DNA of 62,631 bases. It comes from Christensenellaceae bacterium Phil1. GTDB taxonomy: Bacteria > Bacillota > Clostridia > Christensenellales > CAG-138. The notes under the pieces are model-generated. The model was not told the origin of the DNA and searched no databases. It saw only the letters and a program-made list of their open reading frames with translations. Made by a program: the position numbers and the translations under genes. Positions 7,546-15,976 of the stretch are shown here, in pieces; the stretch's first letter is position 1; the number at the start of each line of letters is the position of its first letter. The stretch spans positions 1 to 62,631 of the forward strand of contig MSGS01000074.1 in the NCBI GenBank assembly GCA_001940855.1, written 5' to 3'.

Positions 7546-8688
7546 TCATATGGTTTCGCTGTAGCTGCCAAGGTAAGCAAACCTTTCGCAGCCGCTTGAA
7601 AGCTCGCCCATAAGCTGCATGAACTCCGGCGAGTATACGGGCGTTTCAATATCAAAATAGAACATGAATTCAAAGTTGCGCTCGGGAAGCGGCCTACTCT
7701 CCAGCTTGTTCAGGTTTATGCCCTGCGCATAGAAGCGGCTCAGTACCATGTAAAGCGAGCCGGGCTTGTGCGGCAGCACCATCATAAGGCTTGTGCGGTC
7801 CGCGCCGGGGTAAATTTCAAGCTGCTTTGATATGCATATGAAGCGGGTATAATTGTTCCCCATGTTCTGCACGCTGTATTTAAGGCAGTCAAGCCCGTAA
7901 AGCTCAATGCATGCCCTGCTTGAAAGGGCGGCAACATCGCCGCGGCCGGATTCGGCAACCTTTTTTGCCGCGGCGGCGGTGTTTTCGCAGGGGATAATCT
8001 TAACGCCCTTGAGCGTTGCAAGGAACTCGCTGCATTGGCTTATGGCCTGCTCGTGCGAATATATCTCCTTTATGTCCTCAAGCTTCGTGCCGTGGTTAAC
8101 CAGCAAATTGTGGTCAACCTTCAGGCGCACGCTGCGCACAATCTTGAAATCGTGCTTCATCATCAGGTCGTATACAGCGTTCACGCTGCCCGCCGTGCTG
8201 TTTTCAACGGGTATAACGCCGTATTGGCACAGGCCCTTCTCTATTGCGGAGAACACGGCCTCAAACGTTGAAAAATAAAGCACGTTTGCCCGCTTGAACA
8301 GCCTGTCGCATGCCATTTGGGAATATGCGCCCTCCACGCCCTGGCACGCTACCGCCGCGCGCTGGGGAAACAGGGGAGGGGTATCCTTAACGGCCCTTGC
8401 AATCTCCTCCGTAAGGGGAGTGCTTGCGCCTATTATGCGGTTCTGGCTGCTGCGGCTAAGCTCGAATATGAGCGAATAAAGCGAAATCGCGTATTCGCTC
8501 AGCTCCTCCGGCACCATGCTTGCAATATCGTTCAGCTTTGCGCGTTCCCGCGTGGAATCGAGCACCTTCATGCCGTGTTCCTTTTTGTATCGGGCAATTT
8601 CCGCCGCCGTGTCCATGCGCTCGGCAAAAAGCTTCACAAGCTCTTTATCTATTGAATCTATCTTTTCCCTGTAATCGGAAAGCTCCAT
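7546..8688 (-). CDS. pheA: Chorismate mutase / prephenate dehydratase (P-protein)
   Basis: A 380-residue bifunctional enzyme that makes prephenate from chorismate and then phenylpyruvate, committing flux to phenylalanine. Residues 1-~90 are an AroQ-type chorismate mutase helix bundle (YREKIDSIDKELVKLFAERM). Next comes prephenate dehydratase with GVEGAYSQMA, PVENSTAGSV and NYTRFICIS (the Thr-Arg-Phe catalytic motif). The C-terminal ACT domain holds ESRP in NLNKLESRPLPERNFEF, the phenylalanine-binding signature, so feedback inhibition is expected. I prefer the ATG at 8688. An upstream in-frame GTG (8700) is only one base from the AAAGGA site. Confidence 0.94.
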   Translation of the reverse strand: MELSDYREKIDSIDKELVKLFAERMDTAAEIARYKKEHGMKVLDSTRERAKLNDIASMVPEELSEYAISLYSLIFELSRSSQNRIIGASTPLTEEIARAVKDTPPLFPQRAAVACQGVEGAYSQMACDRLFKRANVLYFSTFEAVFSAIEKGLCQYGVIPVENSTAGSVNAVYDLMMKHDFKIVRSVRLKVDHNLLVNHGTKLEDIKEIYSHEQAISQCSEFLATLKGVKIIPCENTAAAAKKVAESGRGDVAALSSRACIELYGLDCLKYSVQNMGNNYTRFICISKQLEIYPGADRTSLMMVLPHKPGSLYMVLSRFYAQGINLNKLESRPLPERNFEFMFYFDIETPVYSPEFMQLMGELSSGCERFAYLGSYSETI

Positions 8689-8709
8689 CGGTATAGTCAC
8701 ATCCTTTCG

Positions 8710-9780
8710 CTAAATCTGCTCCTTGCGCCTGTCCAGCAGCGCATCGTATACGGCTATTGCCGCCGCCGCCTCAATGCACGGCACCGCCCGCGGCACTATG
8801 CATGGATCGTGCCTGCCGCCTATTACAAGCGGCTCGGCCTGCTGCGTTTTTGTGTTCAGCGTAATTTGCTCCCGCGCTATGGAGGGCGTTGGCTTTACCG
8901 CAACGCGGAACGTGAGCGGCATGGCGGTTGTTATCCCGCCAAGTATGCCGCCGCAGTTGTTCGTTTTTGTTATAACGCGCCCGTTTTCCATCAGGAACGG
9001 GTCATTATTCTCGCTCCCGCGCATTTCTGCCGCCGCAAAGCCCGCGCCGAACTCAATTCCCTTTATCGCGGGCACGGCGAAAACGGCCTTGGCAATGCGC
9101 CCCTCCATCCCGCCGAAAAGCGGCCCGCCAAGCCCGGCTTCAAGCCCCGTTATGCGGCATTCTATCGTGCCGCCAACGCTGTCGCCCTCCGCCTTTGCCG
9201 CGGCTATTTCCCGCCGCATGGCCTCTCCCGCCGCATCGCTCACGGTGGGAAAAGGCTTATCCGCCGTCGGCTCAATAAGCTCGCCCGCGTCATGTACGTT
9301 CCCTATGGACGCTATGCGGCTCATTATGCTTATGCCATGCTGCTGCAAAAGCTGTATGCATATTCCGCCCGCTATGCAAAGCGGCGCGGTAAGCCTGCCG
9401 GAAAAATGCCCGCCGCCCGCGCTGTCCTCAAAGCCGCGGTATTTTATATCCGCCGTGTAGTCCGCGTGTCCCGGCCGCGGGGTGAAGCGGAAGGGGTCGT
9501 AATCGCGGCTGCGCGTATCCGTATTGCGTATTATTGCCGCTATCGGCGCGCCGCAGGTATGCCCGTCCGCAATGCCGGAAAGGAACTCCGGCTCGTCCGC
9601 TTCGCGCCTTGCGGTTGAATATTCGTTCTGTCCCGGTGCGCGGCGGCGCATGAAGGCGTTAAGCGCATCCGTATCTATTGCAAGGCCTGCGGGTATGCCG
9701 TCAATCGCAACGCCAATTGCCGCGCTGTGGGATTGGCCGAATATGGATATGTGTATGTTTTCGCCGTAAATGCTGCTCAT
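8710..9780 (-). CDS. aroC: Chorismate synthase
   Basis: A 356-residue FMN-dependent lyase turning EPSP into chorismate, the last common aromatic step. It starts MSSIYGENIHISIFGQSHS, where the family N-terminal signature includes the first catalytic His. Further signatures are RRAPGQNEYSTARREADEPEF, SAGGGHFSGR (normally SGGG..SGR; flavin region) and RHDPCIVPRAVPCIEAA near the end. The start at 9780 is fixed by conservation and by the 4-base ATGA overlap with aroA. The reading frame extends upstream, but that part is unrelated. Confidence 0.95.
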   Translation of the reverse strand: MSSIYGENIHISIFGQSHSAAIGVAIDGIPAGLAIDTDALNAFMRRRAPGQNEYSTARREADEPEFLSGIADGHTCGAPIAAIIRNTDTRSRDYDPFRFTPRPGHADYTADIKYRGFEDSAGGGHFSGRLTAPLCIAGGICIQLLQQHGISIMSRIASIGNVHDAGELIEPTADKPFPTVSDAAGEAMRREIAAAKAEGDSVGGTIECRITGLEAGLGGPLFGGMEGRIAKAVFAVPAIKGIEFGAGFAAAEMRGSENNDPFLMENGRVITKTNNCGGILGGITTAMPLTFRVAVKPTPSIAREQITLNTKTQQAEPLVIGGRHDPCIVPRAVPCIEAAAAIAVYDALLDRRKEQI

Positions 9781-11045
9781 GCGTTTTCTCCTTCCGTATC
9801 GAGCGTATCGAGCGCAGTGAAAAACGCGGGGTATGATTTGCTCACGCATTCGCTGCCCTCTATGCTCACGCTGCTTTCGGCTGCGCATGCCGCAACAGCC
9901 GCCGCCATGGCTATCCTGTGGTCGTTAAAGCTTTGCACCGTTCCGCCCGCTATGCGGCCCGTGCCGTGTACAATAAGCCCGTCTGCAAGCTCCGTAACGC
10001 CAACGCCGAGCGAGGAGAGCATGTTTGCCGTGCTTTTCAGCCTGTCCGATTCCTTCAGCCTCAGCCGCGCCGCGTTTACTATGCGCGTGTCTCCCTCCGC
10101 CGCCGCCGCAAGCGCGCATATGGTCGGGATAAGGTCGGGTATGGGGGAAGCGTCCACCGTTGCCGGCATAAGCTTATTGCGCCTTACGGCAACGCTTTCG
10201 CCCTCCGTGCGCACATCCGCGCCCATTTGGCGCAGTATTGCGGTTATTTGCTTGTCCCCCTGGCAGGAGGCCGCGTTAAGCCCGTTCACGGTTATGCCGC
10301 CGCGGCTCAGCGCCCCCATGCAAAGGAAGAACGCCGCGTTTGACCAGTCCCCTTCCGCGCGGCAGAATGAGGGCATATTGTATCCGCAGCCGCCGCGTAT
10401 GGCGTAATGCCGCTTATCCTCGCCGTATGCAATGGCGGCATGGGCGGTTTTCAGCGTATCGAGCGTTATGTCAACATATGCGCCCGATTCAAACCGGCCT
10501 GTTACGGTAAGCGTGCTGTCCGCATCAAGCTTGGGCAGCGCCATGAGAAGGCCAGATATATATTGGCTCGATACCCCGCCGTCTATCGCGTATTCGCCGG
10601 GGACAAGCCGCCCCTTGCAGCAGAGCCGTGCGCCCTGCTTTTGTATTGCCATGCCGTGTGCGCCGAGCACAGCGTCAAGCGGGGCAAGCGGCCTTTCGCC
10701 AAGCCTCCCCTCCATTATAAATACCGCTTCCGCCCCAAGCGCCCCAACTATCGGCAGAAGGAAGCGCAGCGTGGAGCCGGATTCGCCGCAACGCAGCTCG
10801 CATACGCCTTCGGGCGCGGCGGTTATCGGCTCAATGTGTATCGTGTCGCCCGTGCGCGCTATGTTAGCGCCAAGGGCGTTCATGCAGCTTATTGTGGCTT
10901 CAATATCCTTTGATGTGCCGCGGCACTCTATGTTGCTTGCGCTTTTTGCAAGCGAGGCCAGTATTATAAGCCTGTGCGCATATGACTTGGACGATATTAT
11001 GTCCACGCTGCCCGTGCGCGCGCCGTGCTTAACGGTGCGTGTCAT
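9777..11045 (-). CDS. aroA: EPSP synthase (3-phosphoshikimate 1-carboxyvinyltransferase)
   Basis: A 422-residue enzyme joining phosphoenolpyruvate to shikimate-3-phosphate. Motifs: SKSYAHRLIILASLA (substrate phosphate-binding Lys/Ser/Arg), GESGSTLRFLLP where class I enzymes have GNAGTA (so class II-like), GGVSSQYISGLLMALP, and RLRLKESDRL plus DHRIAMAAAVAA in the C-terminal domain. The GESGSTLRF type is usual in Clostridia. Start at MTRTVKHG, overlapping the aroB stop by 4 bases. Confidence 0.95.
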   Translation of the reverse strand: MTRTVKHGARTGSVDIISSKSYAHRLIILASLAKSASNIECRGTSKDIEATISCMNALGANIARTGDTIHIEPITAAPEGVCELRCGESGSTLRFLLPIVGALGAEAVFIMEGRLGERPLAPLDAVLGAHGMAIQKQGARLCCKGRLVPGEYAIDGGVSSQYISGLLMALPKLDADSTLTVTGRFESGAYVDITLDTLKTAHAAIAYGEDKRHYAIRGGCGYNMPSFCRAEGDWSNAAFFLCMGALSRGGITVNGLNAASCQGDKQITAILRQMGADVRTEGESVAVRRNKLMPATVDASPIPDLIPTICALAAAAEGDTRIVNAARLRLKESDRLKSTANMLSSLGVGVTELADGLIVHGTGRIAGGTVQSFNDHRIAMAAAVAACAAESSVSIEGSECVSKSYPAFFTALDTLDTEGENA

Positions 11046-12103
11046 CGCGCGCCACCATCCTTCAGCCAGCCAAGCATATCGCCGCACGATACCGTGAGCA
11101 CATGGCAGCAGCCTATTTTTTCGGGTATAACAAGGCTTACGCTGCCGCCGGCAATCTTTTTGTCCGAAAGGGCGGCGTTGTAAAGCTCCTGCGCGGTGAA
11201 GTCCGCAGCATCGCTCATGCCGTATTTGGCAAGCAGCTTTTCCACCTTCTCCGGCACGTCTGATGCGCAGTATCCGCGCTTATGCGCGGCGCGGCACATC
11301 ATTGCAAGGCCAATGCCAACCGCGGCGCCGTGGGGGATTGAGTAGCCGCTGCACTTTTCAATCGCATGGCCGAAGGTATGCCCAAGGTTGAGCAGACGGC
11401 GGCGGCCCGTGTCGAACTCATCTTCTCCCACGATGTCCCGCTTTATGGTAACGCAGCGGGCTATAACGTCCGCATACTGCGTGCGTATGTCCGCATTTTC
11501 TATCATGCTGAAAAGCTCTCCGCCCGCAAGCACGGCGTATTTGATTATTTCGCCGCAGCCGTTTTTGTATTCCGCTTCCGGCAGGGTATTGAGCGCATCC
11601 GTATCGCACAGCACAAGCGACGGCTGATAGAAGCAGCCAAGCTGGTTTTTGCCCGTTGGCAGATTTACCGCAGTTTTGCCGCCGACTGATGAATCAACGT
11701 CCGCAAGCAGCGTTGTGGGCAGCTGCACCAGCTTTATGCCCCGCTGGTACGTTGCCGCGGCAAAGCCGCCCACGTCGCCCACTATGCCGCCGCCAAGGGC
11801 AACAAGCACATCGCTGCGGGTGAAGCGGTTTTCGCTGAGCGCGGCTATGATAGCCTCGTATGTTTTTATGCTTTTTGTGTCCTCACCACCCTTGAACACA
11901 AATGTATGCACGCCGTAACCCGTCGCCCTGAGAGACTCTGCAACGGTTTCGCCGTAAAGAGGGAACACATTTTCGTCCGATACTATCAGGGTCTTGCCTA
12001 TGGCGTGGGTCGCCTTGAGCGTTTCTTCGCCCGCTATTGCAAGCGCGCCGTGCTGAATTTCAATGTTGTATTGGCGTGATGCGTTAACGCGAATGCACTT
12101 CAT
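11042..12103 (-). CDS. aroB: 3-dehydroquinate synthase
   Basis: A 353-residue NAD- and metal-dependent cyclase producing 3-dehydroquinate from DAHP. Visible: GGEDTKSI, the NAD-binding [40 protein letters not shown], metal ligands in CGEIIKYAV (Glu), [13 protein letters not shown] (His) and [10 protein letters not shown] (His). Full length. Joined to tyrA upstream and aroA downstream by 4-base overlaps. Confidence 0.96.
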   Translation of the reverse strand: MKCIRVNASRQYNIEIQHGALAIAGEETLKATHAIGKTLIVSDENVFPLYGETVAESLRATGYGVHTFVFKGGEDTKSIKTYEAIIAALSENRFTRSDVLVALGGGIVGDVGGFAAATYQRGIKLVQLPTTLLADVDSSVGGKTAVNLPTGKNQLGCFYQPSLVLCDTDALNTLPEAEYKNGCGEIIKYAVLAGGELFSMIENADIRTQYADVIARCVTIKRDIVGEDEFDTGRRRLLNLGHTFGHAIEKCSGYSIPHGAAVGIGLAMMCRAAHKRGYCASDVPEKVEKLLAKYGMSDAADFTAQELYNAALSDKKIAGGSVSLVIPEKIGCCHVLTVSCGDMLGWLKDGGAR

Positions 12104-12933
12104 CTGCCGTCAACCTCCTCCTTCAGCCTGCGCCCATCGTCAAGCAGCTTTGTAAGCGCGGCTGTGTCGCCCTGCTCAAGGGCGGTTTTGTATTCGTTAA
12201 GGGATGCTATGTATGCGTCCAGCTCATTAAGCAAATAATCCCTGTTTTCCATGAAAAGCTCCGCCCACATTGTGGGGTTCAGCCATGCCACGCGGGTCAT
12301 ATCCTTGTAGCTTCCTGCGGAAAAGCCCTTGTGCAGCTTAGCTGTAGGGCTTTTTATATATGCGTTGGAAGCAACGTGCGCCAGCTGGGACGTGAAGGCG
12401 ATCATGCGGTCGTGCTCGGCGGCGGTGGTGACGGAAAACGAGCCGAAGCCCGCCGGGGCAAGCAGCTTTTCTATTCTGCTCAGCAGCGCAATGTTATCAA
12501 AGTCCATTGGGACTATGACCATCGGCGCGCCGTGGAACAGATTCGCGCGGGCATATTTGAAGCCGGAATTATGCGTGCCCGCCATCGGGTGACCGCCTGC
12601 AAACGCTATGCCGTGCGCCTTTGCCACGGGGAAGCACCCTTCGCACACGGTGCGCTTAGTGCCGCAGCAGTCCAGCACAACGGTGTCCTTGCTTATATAA
12701 TCCGCCATGCGCGTGAAGTATTCTATGCACGCCGCGGGGTATACGGCGATAAGCACTATGTCGCAGCGCTTTATGCTCTCCTCATCAAGCACGCCGTCCA
12801 CCGCGCCGCTCATCATTGCAAAATCGAGTATGCTCCTGTCCGTATCGAAGGCGAGCACGGCTTCGCCCGCCTCATGGTATGCTTTGGCCAAAGAGCCGCC
12901 TATAAGCCCAAGGCCGACTATTCCCGCCGTCAT
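12100..12933 (-). CDS. tyrA: Prephenate dehydrogenase
   Basis: A 277-residue NAD(P)-dependent enzyme converting prephenate to 4-hydroxyphenylpyruvate for tyrosine. The N-terminal Rossmann motif is [20 protein letters not shown], followed by DCCGTKRTV and [13 protein letters not shown] with the catalytic His. The C-terminal helical dimerisation part ([28 protein letters not shown]) is typical. There is no C-terminal ACT domain, unlike many Bacillus TyrA proteins, so feedback control may rest on AroF and the attenuator. Start at MTAGIVG, with a 4-base overlap with aroF. Confidence 0.94.
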   Translation of the reverse strand: MTAGIVGLGLIGGSLAKAYHEAGEAVLAFDTDRSILDFAMMSGAVDGVLDEESIKRCDIVLIAVYPAACIEYFTRMADYISKDTVVLDCCGTKRTVCEGCFPVAKAHGIAFAGGHPMAGTHNSGFKYARANLFHGAPMVIVPMDFDNIALLSRIEKLLAPAGFGSFSVTTAAEHDRMIAFTSQLAHVASNAYIKSPTAKLHKGFSAGSYKDMTRVAWLNPTMWAELFMENRDYLLNELDAYIASLNEYKTALEQGDTAALTKLLDDGRRLKEEVDGR

Positions 12934-13934
12934 TCGTTTACGACCTCCCTCACGCGCCGCACCTTCTTGGCAAGCTCGTCGTATTGTTCGGGACGCAGGG
13001 ACTGCGCGCCGTCGCACAATGCCTTCATGGGGTCGTTATGCACCTCTATTATCAGCCCGTCCGCTCCGCAGGCCGCCGCCGCAAGCGCCATGGGCGGCAC
13101 AAGCCTTGCTATGCCGGTGGCGTGGCTGGGGTCAACTATTATGGGCAGGTGCGTAAGCTCCTTGAGCATGGGCACCGCCGCAAGGTCAAGGGTGTTTCGG
13201 GTGTAATCATCGAATGTGCGTATACCGCGTTCGCAAAGTATAACGCGCTCGTTGCCGCCGGCCATTATGTATTCCGCGCTCATCAGCAGCTCTTTAAGCG
13301 TGTTTGCAAGGCCGCGCTTGAGCAGAATGGGCTTGTCCAGCTTGCCGAGCTCCTTGAGCAGTTCAAAGTTCTGCATATTCCTTGCGCCGACCTGTATCAA
13401 ATCAACGTCCTCGAACAGCGGCAGGTGGTTAACGCTCATTATTTCCGTAACTATGGGAAGTCCGGTCTCCTTACGGGCCAGCTTCAAAAGCTCTATGCCC
13501 GTGGCCTTAAGCCCCTGGAAGTCATAGGGAGAGGTACGCGGCTTGAACGCGCCGCCGCGCAGCATATTCGCGCCGCTGGCCTTTACCGCGCGGGCAACGG
13601 CAAGTATCTGCTCCTCGTTTTCAACGGAGCAGGGGCCCGCTATCATGCAGAAGTTGCCGCCGCCGACCTTAACGTCGCCAACGTTTACGACCATGTCGTC
13701 CGGATGGAACTTCCTGTTGCAGCACTTGAACGGCTCGGTCACGCGCTTTACGGAATCCACTATGCCAAGGCTGGCTATAAGGTCCATGTCTATGCGGCCC
13801 GTGTCGCCTATCAGGCCAAGAACCGTTTGGAACTGGCCTTCGGAAATGTGTATACCCAGTCCCTGACCCTTCAGCCAATCGATGAGCTGATCCTGCTTTT
13901 CCTTGTCCGCCCCGTGCTTAAGTACAACAATCAT
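12930..13934 (-). CDS. aroF: DAHP synthase, type I-beta with N-terminal regulatory domain
   Basis: A 334-residue 3-deoxy-7-phosphoheptulonate synthase, the entry step of the aromatic pathway (PEP + erythrose-4-phosphate). Residues 1-~70 form a small ferredoxin-like domain ([20 protein letters not shown]) as in the Thermotoga-type enzyme, where it binds Phe/Tyr. The barrel contains [50 protein letters not shown] and [10 protein letters not shown]. It is the first structural gene after the attenuator and has GGAGG before the ATG. End-product inhibition is inferred from the domain, not shown. Confidence 0.95.
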   Translation of the reverse strand: MIVVLKHGADKEKQDQLIDWLKGQGLGIHISEGQFQTVLGLIGDTGRIDMDLIASLGIVDSVKRVTEPFKCCNRKFHPDDMVVNVGDVKVGGGNFCMIAGPCSVENEEQILAVARAVKASGANMLRGGAFKPRTSPYDFQGLKATGIELLKLARKETGLPIVTEIMSVNHLPLFEDVDLIQVGARNMQNFELLKELGKLDKPILLKRGLANTLKELLMSAEYIMAGGNERVILCERGIRTFDDYTRNTLDLAAVPMLKELTHLPIIVDPSHATGIARLVPPMALAAAACGADGLIIEVHNDPMKALCDGAQSLRPEQYDELAKKVRRVREVVNE

Positions 13935-13982
13935 GGTATATATCCTCCAAAAAATTTATTTCGTATTCGTTTGCAGCTCTGC

Positions 13983-14018
13983 AATAAAAAAGCGGCACCG
14001 GTGTAACCTGTGCCGCTT
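13983..14018 (-). terminator. Attenuator terminator of the aro operon
   Basis: Minus strand: AAGCGGCAC (14018-14010) pairs with GTGCCGCTT (13998-13990), with extra GG/CC pairs inside, followed by TTTTTTATT. It lies between the leader peptide and aroF, so it is an intrinsic terminator inside the operon's own transcript. Confidence 0.88.
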
Positions 14019-14062
14019 GAGCGTGTCCCTTCAAAAAGAGCTTATCCTTTGCACACAAATTA
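14004..14062 (-). promoter_or_regulatory. Predicted antiterminator pairing in the aro leader
   Basis: On the minus strand the TAATTTGTGTGC segment (14062-14051) can pair with GCACAGGTTA (14013-14004) with a 2-base bulge, which would remove the 5' arm of the terminator. A separate perfect hairpin ACTATG-ACTG-CATAGT (14083-14068) overlaps the end of the leader peptide and could be the pause hairpin. Pairing is by eye only. Confidence 0.55.
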
Positions 14063-14068
14063 CCCCTA

Positions 14069-14122
14069 CTATGCAGTCATAGTAAAGTAATAATAGTATG
14101 CAAAAGCGATAGCCTTAATCAT
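14069..14122 (-). CDS. Aromatic leader peptide MIKAIAFAYYYYFTMTA
   Basis: A 17-residue peptide with four consecutive Tyr codons followed by Phe, plus another Phe two residues before the run. It is preceded by AAGGAG 9 bases before the ATG and ends in TAG. It sits directly downstream of a strong promoter and upstream of a terminator/antiterminator pair and aroF. This is the architecture of ribosome-mediated attenuation: when Tyr-tRNA or Phe-tRNA is short, the ribosome stalls in the run and the terminator does not form. There is no Trp codon, which fits an operon with tyr and phe branch genes but no trp genes. The peptide is too short for routine gene calling. Confidence 0.88.
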   Translation of the reverse strand: MIKAIAFAYYYYFTMTA

Positions 14123-14163
14123 CGGTTCGTTCTCCTTATATCGCAAAACCAACTTTGCCCTAA

Positions 14164-14192
14164 AGTATAAGAACATGCGGCGCGCTTGTCAA
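14164..14192 (-). promoter_or_regulatory. Promoter of the aro operon
   Basis: Minus strand: consensus -35 TTGACA (14187-14192), 17-base spacer, -10 TATACT (14164-14169). Transcription would start near 14157, giving a leader of about 220 bases before aroF. Confidence 0.85.
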
Positions 14193-14255
14193 CCGTTATT
14201 TTATGCTAAAGGGATAATTTTTTGAACGCAGCGGAAAATAAGAGTAAACAATCAC

Positions 14256-14284
14256 TTGACACAAATTAGACGATACCGTACAAT
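14256..14284 (+). promoter_or_regulatory. Promoter of the NYN-domain gene
   Basis: Plus strand: consensus -35 TTGACA (14256-14261), 17-base spacer, -10 TACAAT (14279-14284), divergent from the aro promoter. The 5' UTR of about 130 bases contains short GCCCG/CGGGC inverted pieces. Confidence 0.8.
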
Positions 14285-14423
14285 AAAACTACCGAAGAAA
14301 CACAACATATTCACTTACTCATTTGCTAAGATCACGAGACGGCCCGCAGAAACGGGCAAACCGCCGCATTATAGCAATATGGCGGGCGAACCTGAAAAAA
14401 CGGAATAAAGGAGGAATGAAAAA

Positions 14424-15929
14424 GTGGAAGCGAACCCAAAAAGGAATGAGTTAACCTATTGTATCTTTGAAGGACTGGACATGCCGGAAGGTTTTGCATT
14501 TACGGAAAATGAGTATATGTATGAATATGATAATGTTTCGGACGACGGCAGCGTGGTTGACGAAGCGGCGCAGGCGGAAGAAAAGAAGTATAAAGACAGC
14601 ACACATGAAGTTGTATCCAAGATAGCCTATCTTATTGGCGTGCCCAAACACATTTTTGCGAATGAGCACGAGCCGCCCAAGCAGGAAATATACGATTTGC
14701 TCAATGCTGATAAAAACGCGCGCATAATACGTAACCTTTGCATAGTAAGAACGGCGATAGAACGCAATTTTAAGAACATAAGCGAAAAAATGCGCTTTGA
14801 TTACGCATCGATAATGAACATGCCCGAATATATTCCGCAGCAAAGCATTACGGAGCTGAGCTTTGACGGAATAAACTTTACAAGGCGGACGAATACGAAG
14901 CTGTTTCAATACATAATAGAGATAAACAAAATAATATCCGACAGAATAAATAACTGTAAAAAGTTTTTTCCGCTGTGGCTCAAGTGGAGCTATATAAGGG
15001 AATTGTTTATAATGCCGGACGGGCTGAAGGAAAGCGGCACCAAGGCGGCGGCGGAAAGATATTATTCGGGAAAAGCATATTATCCATATAAAATGTACAT
15101 AAACTGGCGGCCCAAAAGCGCCGGGAACATTCTGTTTAACGACAAAAAGTTCATAACGGTGCTGTATGAACAGCATAACGACTTCTTTACGGAATACAAC
15201 AAGGTATCCGATGCCGGCAGCTACATAAAGGGCAGCATATATGACTTTATAGGCAGCAGCGAAAAGGTGGTCGTTTTGGTGGACTGTGAAAACTCGGATC
15301 CGTATAAGCTGTGCGCCACGCTGAAAAACTTGGATCACGAACATACTAAAAAGATATCGTCCATAATCCTTGTGGATGACGTGAATACCGTGGAGACATG
15401 GCAAGTGCTGGAGAGCTTTACGAGCATACCTGTGGAGCACATGATGACGGAGCGCGTGAAGCAGGACAAATCATTGGTGGACGTTATGCTGATATCACGC
15501 ACGTGTCTGGAGCATTACAGAAACAATGTGGATTCCTTCATACTGGTATCGAGCGATTCGGACTACTGGGGCATGATATCGTCGTTGCCGGACGCACGCT
15601 TCCTTGTGATGATAGAAAGGGCGCATTGCGGGCCTGATCTTAAAAAGGCGCTTACGGGTGCGGGCGTTTTTTACTGCTATATAGATGATTTTTATTCCGG
15701 CAATGCCGAGGACATAAAGCTTGGGGCAATATTTAAGGAGCTGAATAGGTATATAGAAAAAACCGTAAGGCTGAACATAAACGATATGCTGAACGAGGCG
15801 CTGCGCTCGGCCCGGGTGGAGATGGGCACGGAGGAGAGGAAAAGATTCATTGCGCAATATATCCGCCCGATGCGCATGAGCATAAATGATACGGGAGACA
15901 TGGTACTGGAGCTCAAACGATGGAAATAA
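14424..15929 (+). CDS. NYN (PIN-like) domain protein, putative RNase
   Basis: A 501-residue protein I cannot match to a named gene. Residues ~281-410 look like a NYN/LabA-type PIN-like nuclease domain: VVVLVDCEN (D287, E289), KSLVDVML (D353) and SSDSDYW (D378, D380), each after a hydrophobic strand, give the expected acidic cluster for a metal-dependent RNase. The N-terminal ~270 residues are acidic at the start (MYEYDNVSDDGSVVDE) and then helical, with no recognised domain. The C-terminal ~80 residues are helical. The start is GTG, chosen because AAGGAGG (14408-14414) is 9 bases upstream. The gene is monocistronic with its own promoter and terminator. Target RNA is unknown. Confidence 0.7.
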   Translation: MEANPKRNELTYCIFEGLDMPEGFAFTENEYMYEYDNVSDDGSVVDEAAQAEEKKYKDSTHEVVSKIAYLIGVPKHIFANEHEPPKQEIYDLLNADKNARIIRNLCIVRTAIERNFKNISEKMRFDYASIMNMPEYIPQQSITELSFDGINFTRRTNTKLFQYIIEINKIISDRINNCKKFFPLWLKWSYIRELFIMPDGLKESGTKAAAERYYSGKAYYPYKMYINWRPKSAGNILFNDKKFITVLYEQHNDFFTEYNKVSDAGSYIKGSIYDFIGSSEKVVVLVDCENSDPYKLCATLKNLDHEHTKKISSIILVDDVNTVETWQVLESFTSIPVEHMMTERVKQDKSLVDVMLISRTCLEHYRNNVDSFILVSSDSDYWGMISSLPDARFLVMIERAHCGPDLKKALTGAGVFYCYIDDFYSGNAEDIKLGAIFKELNRYIEKTVRLNINDMLNEALRSARVEMGTEERKRFIAQYIRPMRMSINDTGDMVLELKRWK

Positions 15930-15931
15930 AC

Positions 15932-15974
15932 AAACAGCCCCGGCAGCGGTGCAAAAGCACATGCCGGGGTATTA
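15932..15974. terminator. Shared terminator between NYN and MFS genes
   Basis: Stem CCCCGGCA / TGCCGGGG with a T-rich stretch on the plus-strand side, between convergent genes. Confidence 0.75.
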
Positions 15975-15976
15975 TT

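Noticed and set aside
14069..14122. Trp-type attenuator
   Set aside because: The leader has no Trp codon and the operon has no trp genes.
13935..14160. T-box or riboswitch upstream of aroF
   Set aside because: No T-box consensus or long stem I is present; a translated Tyr/Phe leader explains the structure.
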